Below, piece after piece: positions 30,199-38,966 of a stretch of 64,000 bases of DNA (position 1 is the first letter of the stretch; each line of letters opens with the position of its first letter). Both the position numbers and the translations under genes were made by a program. Origin of the DNA: Brenneria alni (GTDB lineage: Bacteria > Pseudomonadota > Gammaproteobacteria > Enterobacterales > Enterobacteriaceae); contig NZ_MJLZ01000009.1 of NCBI RefSeq assembly GCF_003666245.1, positions 31,544 through 95,543 on the forward strand, given 5' to 3'. The notes beneath the pieces were generated by a model that was not told the origin of the DNA, made no database searches, and saw only the letters and a list, made by a program, of their open reading frames with translations.

Positions 30199-31299
30199 TC
30201 AGGCGGTGTCGGCCTGATTGAGCACGGCGATGTCCTCTTCCGTCAGTGCCTGCGCCAGAGCGGGTGCCCGCAGCAGGCTGTCAAGCTGCTCGATGCTGGT
30301 CACGCTGGCGATCGGCGCCGTCAGCCCTCGGTGCGACAGGTTCCAGGCCAGCGCGACCTCGGCTGGTTGCGCCTGATGCCGTGCGGCCACTTCGTCCAGC
30401 GCGGCAAGGATGCGATGCCCGTGCGCGTTGAGATAACGGGCGACGGCGGGGCCGCGTACACTTTGGGACAGATCAGCCTCGCTGCGGTACTTGCCCGAAA
30501 GGAAACCCTGGGCGAGGCTGGAGTGGGTGATCACCCCCAGTCCGTCGGCGAGCGCCAGGTCGGCCAACGCACGGTCGAAATAAGCATAGGCATAGCCGCT
30601 CGTACCGTCGTCGCGGCGGTCATAGAGGTTGTAGGTCGGCTGTAGCACTTCGTAGCGCGGCAGGCCGTTGGCCGCCGAGACATCCAGCGCTACGCGCACC
30701 TGCTCGATGCTGAAGTTGGATGCGCCGATAGCCCGCACCTTACCGGCTTCGATCAGGCGCTGGTAAGCAGCCAGGGTTTCCTCGTGCGGCGTGGCGGGAT
30801 CGGGGAAGTGCGAGAAGTAGACGTCGATATGGTCCGTTTGCAGGCGCCGCAGTGAGCCTTCCACCGCACGCTCGATATAGGCCGGGGCCAGGCCGCCGCC
30901 GTTGTCGCCCCAGGGGGCGCCGACCTTAGTTATCAGCACCACCGAGTCACGCCTGCCGCGGCTGCGCAGCCACTCCCCGATCAGGGTCTCCGAATCGCCG
31001 CCGCTGTTGCCCGGCACCCAGTGCGAGTAGGCGTCGGCGGTGTCGATGGCCTGGAAGCCTGCGTCGAGGTAGTGGTCGAGGATATCGAACGCACGTTGCT
31101 TGTCGGTGATGCCCCAGCCAAACACATTGCCACCGAGCACGAACGGGGCAATCTCGATCCCGGAGCGGCCCAGCTGGCGCTTGCCTGTTCCGGGCATGTC
31201 CTGAGCCAGCACAGTGCCGTTAAGGCCAGGCAAACCACCGAAGGTTAGTACTGCTGTAGCAGTAAGCGTGCTGGTCAGGAATTTGCGTCGTGTATACAT
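30199..31299 (-). CDS. Tat-exported aldo/keto reductase
   Basis: The 366-residue protein starts with a twin-arginine signal peptide (MYTRRKFLTSTLTATAVLTFGG, with alanines before the probable cleavage near AQD). A complete aldo/keto reductase barrel follows. The AKR catalytic residues are visible: the Asp in IDTADAYS and its Tyr, the Lys in VLITKVG, and the His in VYFSHFPDP; IGASNFS is also typical. Cytoplasmic AKRs dominate this family, so export is unusual. The ATG at 31299 follows AAAGGAGGAA. The gene is visibly more GC-rich than its AT-rich surroundings, suggesting recent transfer. Substrate unknown. Confidence 0.85.
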   Translation of the reverse strand: MYTRRKFLTSTLTATAVLTFGGLPGLNGTVLAQDMPGTGKRQLGRSGIEIAPFVLGGNVFGWGITDKQRAFDILDHYLDAGFQAIDTADAYSHWVPGNSGGDSETLIGEWLRSRGRRDSVVLITKVGAPWGDNGGGLAPAYIERAVEGSLRRLQTDHIDVYFSHFPDPATPHEETLAAYQRLIEAGKVRAIGASNFSIEQVRVALDVSAANGLPRYEVLQPTYNLYDRRDDGTSGYAYAYFDRALADLALADGLGVITHSSLAQGFLSGKYRSEADLSQSVRGPAVARYLNAHGHRILAALDEVAARHQAQPAEVALAWNLSHRGLTAPIASVTSIEQLDSLLRAPALAQALTEEDIAVLNQADTA

Positions 31300-32195
31300 G
31301 GATTCCTCCTTTATTTTTGCATTTGACAAGGGTGCGGCTTATCGGAATAAGGCATACCTTCTTGAGATTGTGTGCGGCCAGTGGCGTGGCCTGCGGGCTT
31401 ACCGAGCGACGGTTGTCCGCAAATACGCACGCCTGGTTTCATTCCTCCTCAACCCGGCGTTGGGCGAGCGCTTCTTGGATCAGACCGGTTTCACGGCGTG
31501 CTTTGCACAATATATCGTCGATATCGGTTAATGTGGCCCATGAGATACAAACAAGCAACCGTAATGGTCATGAAACTGATACCGCGGTTAAAACAGATCT
31601 TTATCAAATAGCGACTCATTGTTGCTGGCTGCCGGGCAGTGGATCTCATCGGAAAATAGAATGTTCGATAGGCCGGACGGCTATTGAGCCGCTGTCTTGC
31701 CGCTACGATTATCACCACCAACCGCAGCTTGTGTAACCTTAGCGCAGCAGAGCAAGGTTCTGGTCGATGCGACCTTGGATCATGTGCAGAGTGTCTCGGG
31801 TGATAACCTGCGGATAGAGGTTATCGGCATAACAGGATATTCAGATAAAAAGCCTATTTTATCTGAATCTATATTATTGGTTTTCTCATAATGATTTAAA
31901 TATTCACCAATTAGTTAAATGAAGTAATTATGGTGCAATGCCCTAATTTCGGGCGCTAATATGATGCAAAATAATAGTCGCATATGGTGCATATATTCCG
32001 AAATGGTGCATTATTTTATTGTGGTATTTGTTATGTATATGAATTTCTTATCAAGAATAGTGTAAATCCACCGATGAATTATGAAAAATAAAGACTAACT
32101 TATTGAAGCATATAATTTTTATAATAACCCGTAAATTTATTCCCCTCACCAATGGATTAATCAAAAGAAAATATGATTACTGTCTTTTTAAAAAT
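31300..32195. other. long gene-free region upstream of the hyu operon
   Basis: The first 450 bases are GC-rich like the adjacent reductase gene and contain only short overlapping frames with no recognised product. From about 31850 the sequence becomes strongly AT-rich and carries the TGRTGCA repeats and the operon promoter. No gene can be supported. The sharp composition change near 31850 may be a transfer boundary. Confidence 0.5.
31931..32010 (+). promoter_or_regulatory. four direct TGRTGCA repeats upstream of the hyu operon
   Basis: TGGTGCA occurs at 31931-31937, 31985-31991 and 32004-32010, and TGATGCA at 31962-31968, all in the same orientation within 80 bp and about 250-330 bases upstream of the first gene. 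Clustered direct repeats suggest an activator array. TGGTGCA is also a half-site of the nitrogen regulator NtrC, but the inverted NtrC arrangement is not present. Confidence 0.35.
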
Positions 32196-32227
32196 GATAA
32201 TACATTCTCAATAGAGAAAATTTTCTC
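32196..32227 (+). promoter_or_regulatory. probable promoter -10 and palindromic operator of the hyu operon
   Basis: GATAAT (32196-32201) can serve as a -10 box. A perfect 14-bp palindrome, GAGAAAATTTTCTC (32214-32227), would lie just past the start of transcription, 30 bases before the first ATG. That is the classic place for a repressor site. The TetR-family gene at 40160 is the obvious candidate to bind it. Confidence 0.45.
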
Positions 32228-32257
32228 CTTTTAAATTATAAGACAGAGGTGAGTTTC

Positions 32258-32890
32258 ATGGCTCTTGAAGATGCAGAAGTCCGTATCGCTCCGCACTGGG
32301 ATCGACCGTCAAAAGAATGGCTCGACGCTTTCTCGCCATTTCCGGTAGCCAATATCGGCGACGCGATGGAACGCCTAAATATGTGCGACGCCGGGATTAA
32401 GCCCATGACCGCCGCCACGCATTTGGTCGGTTTCGCGCTACCGATACAAGTACCCGCAGGCGATAACGCCGCCGTAATTATGGCGTTGGATCATATCGAA
32501 CCCGGTGATGTCGTGGTGATTAACGGCATGGGACATATTGACCGTGCGCTGGTCGGCGAACAGCTCACCCAACGTTTTCAACATGCCGGCGCAGTCGGAC
32601 AGCTAATTGACGGCGCCGTCCGCGACCTTCGGGTCATTGCTTCCACCGGGTTCGCCACCTTTGCCCGCGGAGTCAGTCCGGCCGGCCCGTACAAAAACGG
32701 ACCAGGTGTGATTGGCGAACCCGTCTCGATCGGCGGCGTGGTGTGCGCCGCTGGCGATATCGTGGTCGCCGATGAAGACGGCGCTATCGTGATTCCCTTC
32801 TGGCGTGCGCGTGACGTGCTGGAAAAAGTGCGGGAAGTAGCAAAACGCGAAGCCGAGATGACTGCCGAGGTCACCCGGAAATACCGCTGA
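32258..32890 (+). CDS. RraA-like protein (HMG/CHA aldolase or oxaloacetate decarboxylase family)
   Basis: The 210-residue protein has the RraA/class II pyruvate-aldolase fold. It shows VANIGDAMERL at the N-terminus, GAVGQLIDGAVRDLRVI with the metal-binding DG..RD motif near residues 116-125, and GDIVVADEDGAIVIP toward the end. Family members cleave 4-hydroxy-4-methyl-2-oxoglutarate-type substrates, decarboxylate oxaloacetate, or regulate RNase E. The operon context favours an enzyme of catabolism. The ATG at 32258 follows AGAGGTGA; an in-frame GTG at 32249 lies in that site. First gene of the operon. Confidence 0.82.
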   Translation: MALEDAEVRIAPHWDRPSKEWLDAFSPFPVANIGDAMERLNMCDAGIKPMTAATHLVGFALPIQVPAGDNAAVIMALDHIEPGDVVVINGMGHIDRALVGEQLTQRFQHAGAVGQLIDGAVRDLRVIASTGFATFARGVSPAGPYKNGPGVIGEPVSIGGVVCAAGDIVVADEDGAIVIPFWRARDVLEKVREVAKREAEMTAEVTRKYR

Positions 32891-32961
32891 TTTAAAGAGC
32901 AAACAGGTGCCGCCGCCAGTGGTTGAGCGGGTAACTTCAACTATCGTTGCAGGGCAAAAAA

Positions 32962-34302
32962 ATGACTAAATCACAAACGGTTCCAATGAATTACGCTTTA
33001 CCCGTCAAAGAAAACGCTCAGAATAACGTTGTCAGACGCGCTTCACTGGCAGGGGGCGTGGGTTCATTTGTCGAATGGTATGACTACGGTATTTATGGCT
33101 TGATGGTTAGCACGCTGGTGCTGGTGTTCTCATCCAGCGAAATGGGCTTGACCGACGCCGGACTGATGCTCACCTATCTTGGTTTTACCGTCAGTTTCGT
33201 GGTGCGCCCATTCGGCGGGGTTATCTGCGGCTATCTTGGCGATCGTATTGGCAGGCAAAAACTATTGGCGATTCTGCTGCTGATGATTTCGTTGGCTACC
33301 GCAGCCATCGGTCTATTGCCCAGTTATGCCAGCATCGGCTGGGCAGCGCCGGCATTGCTTATTCTGCTGCGTATCGTGCAGGGCTTCTCCGCCGGTGGGG
33401 AAGTTTCCGGCGCAGGCTCATTCGTGGCCGAATATGCCGAGGATCACCGCCGCGCCGTGGTGATGTCGCCGCTGGTGATGGGATCGTTTATCGCTCTGCT
33501 GTTCGGTAGCCTGCTGGTGAGTGGCCTTATCAACATCTGGGGGGCTGACGCCATGAAAGAATGGCTATGGCGCGTTCCCTTTCTGCTGGCCATACCTATG
33601 GCGATGATCGGCGTCTATATCCGTACCCGTATTCAGGACACCCCGCACTTCCAACTGATCAAGCAAAGCAAACGGGTGGTTCACAATCCTATTCGTACCG
33701 TGTTGACCTCAAAACGTCATCTGAAAGCCATCGGTCTGGCGATCACGCTGCCGGCGGTGAACGGGCCGGGCTATTACGTGCTGTTCGTCTATATGCCGAC
33801 CTATCTACACAAGGTTATGCACTTCACTCAGGTACAGAGCCTGATGGTGACCGCCTGTGGCCTGCTGACGATTATCGGCGCTATCCCGATGATGGCCTGG
33901 CTATCGGATCGCCTGGGGCGCAGACCGCTGCTGATTGCGTCCGCCGTCGCGATGGCGGTGCTGGCCTGGCCGTGTTTCTGGCTGTTAACGCTGGGCATGA
34001 TGCCGCTGGCCTGTATGGCCGCCATCCTGCTGGCTTTCGCCTTTGCTGGCCATGCCGCAGTGATCCAGGCAACGCTGGCGGAGATGTTCCCGACCAACGT
34101 GCGCTACAGCGCTTACAGCATTGGTTTCAACCTGTCCACGGTGATTTTCGGCGGTTCCGCGCCATTGCTGATGACCTGGCTTATCGGTCTGACCGGTATC
34201 GCCAGTATCCCCAGCTATATGGTGATACTGACCGCCATTCTCACCATTATCAGCGCGTTGTATCTGAAAGAGACGGCTGGCAAACCGCTCAATGCGGAGT
34301 GA
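32962..34302 (+). CDS. MFS transporter, metabolite:H+ symporter type
   Basis: The 446-residue protein has about 12 transmembrane helices and the motifs of the metabolite:H+ symporter branch of the major facilitator superfamily. These include SFVEWYDYGIYG in helix 1, GDRIGRQK in the loop after helix 2, RIVQGFSAGGEVSGAGSFVAEYA, and LSDRLGRRPLL in the second half. Relatives carry shikimate, alpha-ketoglutarate, proline/betaine or citrate. It most likely imports the substrate of the neighbouring hydantoinase-like enzymes. The ATG at 32962 is chosen over a TTG at 32947. Confidence 0.88.
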   Translation: MTKSQTVPMNYALPVKENAQNNVVRRASLAGGVGSFVEWYDYGIYGLMVSTLVLVFSSSEMGLTDAGLMLTYLGFTVSFVVRPFGGVICGYLGDRIGRQKLLAILLLMISLATAAIGLLPSYASIGWAAPALLILLRIVQGFSAGGEVSGAGSFVAEYAEDHRRAVVMSPLVMGSFIALLFGSLLVSGLINIWGADAMKEWLWRVPFLLAIPMAMIGVYIRTRIQDTPHFQLIKQSKRVVHNPIRTVLTSKRHLKAIGLAITLPAVNGPGYYVLFVYMPTYLHKVMHFTQVQSLMVTACGLLTIIGAIPMMAWLSDRLGRRPLLIASAVAMAVLAWPCFWLLTLGMMPLACMAAILLAFAFAGHAAVIQATLAEMFPTNVRYSAYSIGFNLSTVIFGGSAPLLMTWLIGLTGIASIPSYMVILTAILTIISALYLKETAGKPLNAE

Positions 34303-34354
34303 TTGCCTGATCGGGTAGTTATCTGAACCTATTGAATCGAACACTGAGGTAATT

Positions 34355-36439
34355 ATGAAACACGCGTTTCCCTGGCGAATCGGGTTTGATATTGGCGGTA
34401 CGTTTACCGACCTGGTGCTGCTGAATGATATCACCGGCTATGCGCTGCGCCATAAAACGCTGACCACGCCGCATGATCCGTCGGAAGGAGCTTATACCGG
34501 CCTGACGCAACTGGTGGAAATGGCGGGACTGCAAACCGGCGACATTCACACCATCACCCACGGCACCACCCTGGCCATTAACGCGTTGTTGGAGCGGCGC
34601 GGAGCGAAAACCGCGTTCGTGGTGACCAAAGGCTTCCGCGATGTGCTGGTGCTTGGGCGGGAATACCGTTACGACATTTACGATCTGAACGGCGCACCGG
34701 CGGCGCCGCTGTTGCCGCGTTCACAGTCATATGAAATCAACGAACGCGTTACCAGCCGGGGAGCGGTCGTCACACCGTTGGATGAGCAGGAGATCGTGAT
34801 GCTGGCGGCAGAGCTGAAAGCGCAGAGCTATGAGGCGGTGGCGGTGCTGTGTATGCACGCTTACGCCTGGCCTGAGCATGAGATCCGTATTGAAGCGTTG
34901 TTGGCGCGGGAATTGCCGGGCGTATCCATCTCGGTGTCGCATAAGGTGTCGCGCGAGATCCGCGAATACGATCGCGGCGTGCTGACGGCGATGAACGCCT
35001 TTGTTCAGCCGAAAGCCCGCAACTATATGGCGCGGTTGGAAAACAAGCTGCGTGAAGGAGGATTTACCTGCGACTGGCTGGTAATGGGTTCCAATGGCGG
35101 GTTGATGGCGCCCAAAGTGGCGGCGGAGTACCCGACGCGTATTATCGAATCCGGCCCGGCGGGCGGGATTGTCGCCACCGCCGCTTTTGCGCGCAAGGCC
35201 GATTTGAAGCAGGTGCTGGCTTTCGATATGGGCGGCACAACGGCCAAAGCCTGTGTAGTGCGCAACGGTGAACCGGCGATCACCACGGATTATGAAGTTG
35301 GCCGTGCAGACCGCTTGCTGAAAGGCAGCGGCCTGCCGGTCAAGCTGCCGGTAGTGGACATGATTGAGATTGGCGCCGGTGGCGGCAGTATTGCCCGCGT
35401 GGACACGCTCGGCCTGCTGGAAATCGGCCCGGAAAGCGCCAGCGCCTACCCCGGCCCGGCTTGCTACGGACGCGGCGGCGAGCTGCCCACCGTCACCGAC
35501 GCTAACCTGGTGCTGGGCCTGCTCGACCCGGACGCCTTTCTTGGCGGGCGCATGGCATTGGATGTGGAAGCCGCACGTCAGGCCATACGCCGCGTGGCCG
35601 AACCGTTGGGCCTGAGCGTGGAAGACGCCGCCTGGGGCATTCACGAAGTCGCTAACCATAAGATGGCGGAAGCGCTACGTACCCATGCGGTGGAGAAGAA
35701 CGTTAGTCCGGCGCAGATGACCATGCTGGCGTTCGGCGGCGCCGGTCCCAGCCACGCCTGGTCGCTGGCCAAACTGTTGGACGTAAAACGGGTGTTTTTC
35801 CCCAACGGCGCCGGTGTTTATTCCGCTTTTGGTCTGCTCACCGCGCCGCCAAGCGCCGATTTCGTGCGCGCCGAGCGCTGCCGCCTGCAACCGGGAATCG
35901 ACTTTGAGGCGATTAACGCGCTGTTTGCCGAAGGGTTAGACGAAGCCTTCACCACGCTGGCGGCGGCGAATGCCGATCCGGCGACCGCCACGGCGCAACG
36001 GCTGGCGGATGTGCGTTATGTCGGACAAGGCTCCGAACTGACTATCACGCCGCCGGATACATTTTTCTCTCAGGGAGACGTGCAATCGCTGATCGATGCC
36101 TTTGAGGCGGCGCACATGGCGCGTTTCGGTCGCACCTTGCCGGGGCTGGGCGTGGAAGTGGTGAACTGGCGTGGCCGGGTGCAGACCACGCCGCCACGCC
36201 TGAATACCTCCGCCAAACAGGCACCGGAACCTGAAGCGCACGAGAAACGGCTGAAGGTTTATCTGGGGCGCGAACAAGGGTTCGGCGAATGCCGGGTGGT
36301 GCCGCGCAGCCTGCTTGAAACGGGGCGGAAAATCGACGGGCCGGCGCTGTTACAGGAAAAAGAGTGTGCGATTTATGTCGGGCCGGGTGCGGTCGCCCAT
36401 CTCGACGAACAAGGCAATATTCTGATGGAGTTAAACTGA
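34355..36439 (+). CDS. HyuA-family subunit (hydantoinase/oxoprolinase type, ATP-dependent)
   Basis: The 694-residue protein begins RIGFDIGGTFTDLVL, the acetate/sugar-kinase-like nucleotide motif of the hydantoinase/oxoprolinase N-terminal domain. The core includes ESGPAGGIVATAAFA, LAFDMGGTTAKACV and IGAGGGSIARVD, and the C-terminal domain ends with INGP-like sequence (KIDGPALLQE). Known partners of this type form N-methylhydantoin amidohydrolase, 5-oxoprolinase, acetone carboxylase-like and acetophenone carboxylase-like enzymes, all using ATP. Which reaction occurs here cannot be told from sequence. The stop overlaps the hyuB start by one base. Confidence 0.88.
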   Translation: MKHAFPWRIGFDIGGTFTDLVLLNDITGYALRHKTLTTPHDPSEGAYTGLTQLVEMAGLQTGDIHTITHGTTLAINALLERRGAKTAFVVTKGFRDVLVLGREYRYDIYDLNGAPAAPLLPRSQSYEINERVTSRGAVVTPLDEQEIVMLAAELKAQSYEAVAVLCMHAYAWPEHEIRIEALLARELPGVSISVSHKVSREIREYDRGVLTAMNAFVQPKARNYMARLENKLREGGFTCDWLVMGSNGGLMAPKVAAEYPTRIIESGPAGGIVATAAFARKADLKQVLAFDMGGTTAKACVVRNGEPAITTDYEVGRADRLLKGSGLPVKLPVVDMIEIGAGGGSIARVDTLGLLEIGPESASAYPGPACYGRGGELPTVTDANLVLGLLDPDAFLGGRMALDVEAARQAIRRVAEPLGLSVEDAAWGIHEVANHKMAEALRTHAVEKNVSPAQMTMLAFGGAGPSHAWSLAKLLDVKRVFFPNGAGVYSAFGLLTAPPSADFVRAERCRLQPGIDFEAINALFAEGLDEAFTTLAAANADPATATAQRLADVRYVGQGSELTITPPDTFFSQGDVQSLIDAFEAAHMARFGRTLPGLGVEVVNWRGRVQTTPPRLNTSAKQAPEPEAHEKRLKVYLGREQGFGECRVVPRSLLETGRKIDGPALLQEKECAIYVGPGAVAHLDEQGNILMELN

Positions 36440-38121
36440 TGACCAACCCGACGCAAGATAATCTGAGCTTTCTCGACGACCCCATCAGTCTGCGTATTAC
36501 CTGGGATCGGTTGGTCAGCATTTCGGAAGAGGCGGCCACCACGCTGGTCAACATGGCTTTCTCCAGCATCATACGTGAGGTGGGCGACTACTCCTGTTTA
36601 CTGATGGACGCGAAAGGCAATTCGCTGGCGCAACCGAAAACCAGCGTCCCGGTTTTTATCGGCACGTTGCCCGCCACTGTGCGCCACCTGCTGGCGAAGT
36701 ACCCGGCGGAAACGCTTAAGCCGGGCGACAGCCTGATCACCAATGATCCCTGGCTTGGCACCGGTCATCTGAATGACGTCACCATCGTCACTCCGGTGTT
36801 CCGCAGTGGCCGACTGGTGGCGTTCACCGGTTCGGCGGCGCATATGTCGGATATTGGCGGTTCGCTGAATATGGGCTCCTCACGTGATATGTACGAGGAA
36901 GGCTTTCTCATTCCCCCCAGCAAGCTGATGATCGCCGGTCAGGTAAACCAGCAGTTGATGGATCTGCTGCTGGCGAATGTGCGTGCGCCGGATCAGGTGG
37001 AAGGCGATCTGCACGCGATGCTGGCCGCCAACCAGATCGGCGCAGACGGCTTGTTGAACCTGATGAACGACCTGCGCCTCAGTTCGGTGGAACCGCTGGC
37101 GGAAAAAATTCACGCCCTGACCGATAACGCGATGCGCAAGGCTATTGAGGCGGTGCCGGATGGCCGCTATGAGGCCACCGTCGATATCGGTGACTACGAA
37201 GGCGACATCCATCTGCATGTGGCGGTCATCGTCAACGGCAGCAGTATCGTGATCGACTATACCGGTTCTTCCGCTGAATCGATGTTCGGCAGCAACTGCC
37301 CGATGTCGTTTACCTATGCCTACAGCGTATATCCGCTCAAATGCCTGCTGGAGCCGCATCTGCCGAATAATGAAGGTTGTTTCCGCGCCATCCGGGTGAC
37401 CGCGCCGGAAGGCTCTATCGCCAACGCCCGCCCGCCACGTGCCGTGGAAATGCGCAACCGCGTCGGCCATATGGCCCATGCCGCCATCTTTAGCGCGTTG
37501 TCGGAAGTCATGCCGGAGCGGGTGATGGGCCACTCTGGAAGCGCCCCGGTGACCTGCGACGTTTTCGCCGGGCAGTTCAATGACGGCCACCGCTTTGTCG
37601 AAAGTTTATGCGTCAACGGCGGCACCGGCGCCCGTCCTGCCGCAGACGGTATTGTCACCGGGTTCCCCGGCAACATGTCCTCCACGCCGATTGAGCTGAT
37701 CGAATCCACCACGCCTCTGCTTTTTTTGGAAAAAGCGATTGTGCCGGATTCCGGCGGCGCGGGCCGCTATCGCGGCGGTGTAGCGCAGCGCATGGTGATC
37801 CGCAATACCAGCAACTATCCGCTGTCGCACAGCATGTTTTATTCCCGCCAGAAACACCCGGCTGAAGGGGTTCTGGGCGGCAAAGCCGGCGCGCCGAATT
37901 TTATCGCCCTCAATGGACGGCAATTGGAAAAGCCCGTGGGTCGCCATGATGTGATGCCCGGTGGTGAAGTCACCATTCAGATGCCCGGCGGCGGCGGCAA
38001 GATGCCGACAACTGAGCGGGCTAAAGCCGACATCCTGTTCGACCTTAGAGAAGGCTATATCACCAAAGAAGGGGCGCTGCGTGATTACGGCGTCGGTGCG
38101 GAAGAACTGTTGAGGAATTGA
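36439..38121 (+). CDS. HyuB-family subunit (hydantoinase B/oxoprolinase type)
   Basis: The 560-residue partner of HyuA carries the hydantoinase B domain over its whole length. Signatures include ITWDRLVSISEEAATTLVNMAFSSIIRE, SLITNDPWLGTGHLNDVTIV, GSAAHMSDIGGS, and a C-terminal PGGGG loop (QMPGGGGKMPT). The ATG at 36439 shares its A with the hyuA stop (TGATG), meaning tight coupling and probably a stoichiometric complex. A frame extension 75 bases upstream is only hyuA read in another frame. The pair likely opens a ring lactam or carboxylates a ketone with ATP. Confidence 0.9.
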   Translation: MTNPTQDNLSFLDDPISLRITWDRLVSISEEAATTLVNMAFSSIIREVGDYSCLLMDAKGNSLAQPKTSVPVFIGTLPATVRHLLAKYPAETLKPGDSLITNDPWLGTGHLNDVTIVTPVFRSGRLVAFTGSAAHMSDIGGSLNMGSSRDMYEEGFLIPPSKLMIAGQVNQQLMDLLLANVRAPDQVEGDLHAMLAANQIGADGLLNLMNDLRLSSVEPLAEKIHALTDNAMRKAIEAVPDGRYEATVDIGDYEGDIHLHVAVIVNGSSIVIDYTGSSAESMFGSNCPMSFTYAYSVYPLKCLLEPHLPNNEGCFRAIRVTAPEGSIANARPPRAVEMRNRVGHMAHAAIFSALSEVMPERVMGHSGSAPVTCDVFAGQFNDGHRFVESLCVNGGTGARPAADGIVTGFPGNMSSTPIELIESTTPLLFLEKAIVPDSGGAGRYRGGVAQRMVIRNTSNYPLSHSMFYSRQKHPAEGVLGGKAGAPNFIALNGRQLEKPVGRHDVMPGGEVTIQMPGGGGKMPTTERAKADILFDLREGYITKEGALRDYGVGAEELLRN

Positions 38122-38123
38122 AT

Positions 38124-38933
38124 ATGAACGCATTACAAGGAAAGATAGCAATTGTCACTGGCGCTGGCACCGGCATTGGTAAAAGCTCGGCCCAATTACT
38201 GGCGGCACGCGGCGCGCATGTAGTGCTGGTGGGGCGCCGCCAGTCGGTGTTGGAAGCGGTGGCTTGGGAGATCCGTCAACAGGACGGACAGGCATCGGCC
38301 TACGCCGCCCACATCGAAAACAAGGCTGAAGTTGAAGCGCTGGTCGGTTGGGTCAGGCGCGAACTGGGGGCCGTCGATATTCTGGTGAACAATGCCGGCA
38401 GCGCCAGCAAAACCCTGAACGCACGTTGGGTCCCGGAAGAAGAGTGGGAGCAAGTGCAGAACGTCAACCTGAAAGCGGTATTTCTGCTGACGCAGGCGGT
38501 GCTGCCGGACATGCTGGCGCGCAACAACGGCACCATCATCACCGTATCGTCGCTGGCGGCGCTACGCCCAAATCTGCTGGGGGGGGCGGCCTATGGCGCG
38601 GCGAAAGCCGGGGTACGCAACTTTATGACCTATCTGCACAACACATTCCGCAATGACGGCATTCGCGCCACCTGTATTCTGCCCGGCGAGGTGAATACGC
38701 CGATCATGGACAGCCGCGCCAATCCGCCGCTGCAAAGTGTACGCGACAGCATGGTGCAACCGGAGGACGTGGCCGAGGCCGTGTTGCTGTGCGCCGCGCT
38801 GCCGTCCCGCACTGTGATTGAAGAACTGATAGTGGCGCCCACTCATCAGCGCGACATTTCCGGCGATTTGGATGTCAGCCGCTGGAAAAACGCCCCGCCG
38901 GAGTGCTGTGACGAACGGACGGAATCTCTCTGA
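38124..38933 (+). CDS. short-chain dehydrogenase/reductase
   Basis: The 269-residue protein is a classical SDR. It has the cofactor motif TGAGTGIG near residue 13, NNAGS near 91, the catalytic serine in VSSLAAL, and YGAAKAG for the YxxxK pair. Arginines after the second strand (VGRRQ) suggest a preference for NADP. The ATG at 38124 has GAGGAA 6 bases upstream, inside the hyuB end. It probably oxidises or reduces an intermediate of the pathway. Confidence 0.9.
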   Translation: MNALQGKIAIVTGAGTGIGKSSAQLLAARGAHVVLVGRRQSVLEAVAWEIRQQDGQASAYAAHIENKAEVEALVGWVRRELGAVDILVNNAGSASKTLNARWVPEEEWEQVQNVNLKAVFLLTQAVLPDMLARNNGTIITVSSLAALRPNLLGGAAYGAAKAGVRNFMTYLHNTFRNDGIRATCILPGEVNTPIMDSRANPPLQSVRDSMVQPEDVAEAVLLCAALPSRTVIEELIVAPTHQRDISGDLDVSRWKNAPPECCDERTESL

Positions 38934-38966
38934 ATTCTGAGCATCAATTAACGAAAAAGGTGAAGC

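Noticed and set aside
31290..31736. 148-codon plus-strand frame upstream of the reductase gene
   Set aside because: It begins inside the opposite gene's start region and gives an irregular Arg/Ser/His-rich sequence with no domain.
31985..32010. sigma-54 promoter at the TGGTGCA repeats
   Set aside because: No TGGCAC-N5-TTGC arrangement with the required -24/-12 spacing is present.
34727..35659. 310-codon minus-strand frame opposite hyuA
   Set aside because: Its composition follows the GC-rich reverse complement of hyuA; no recognisable domain.
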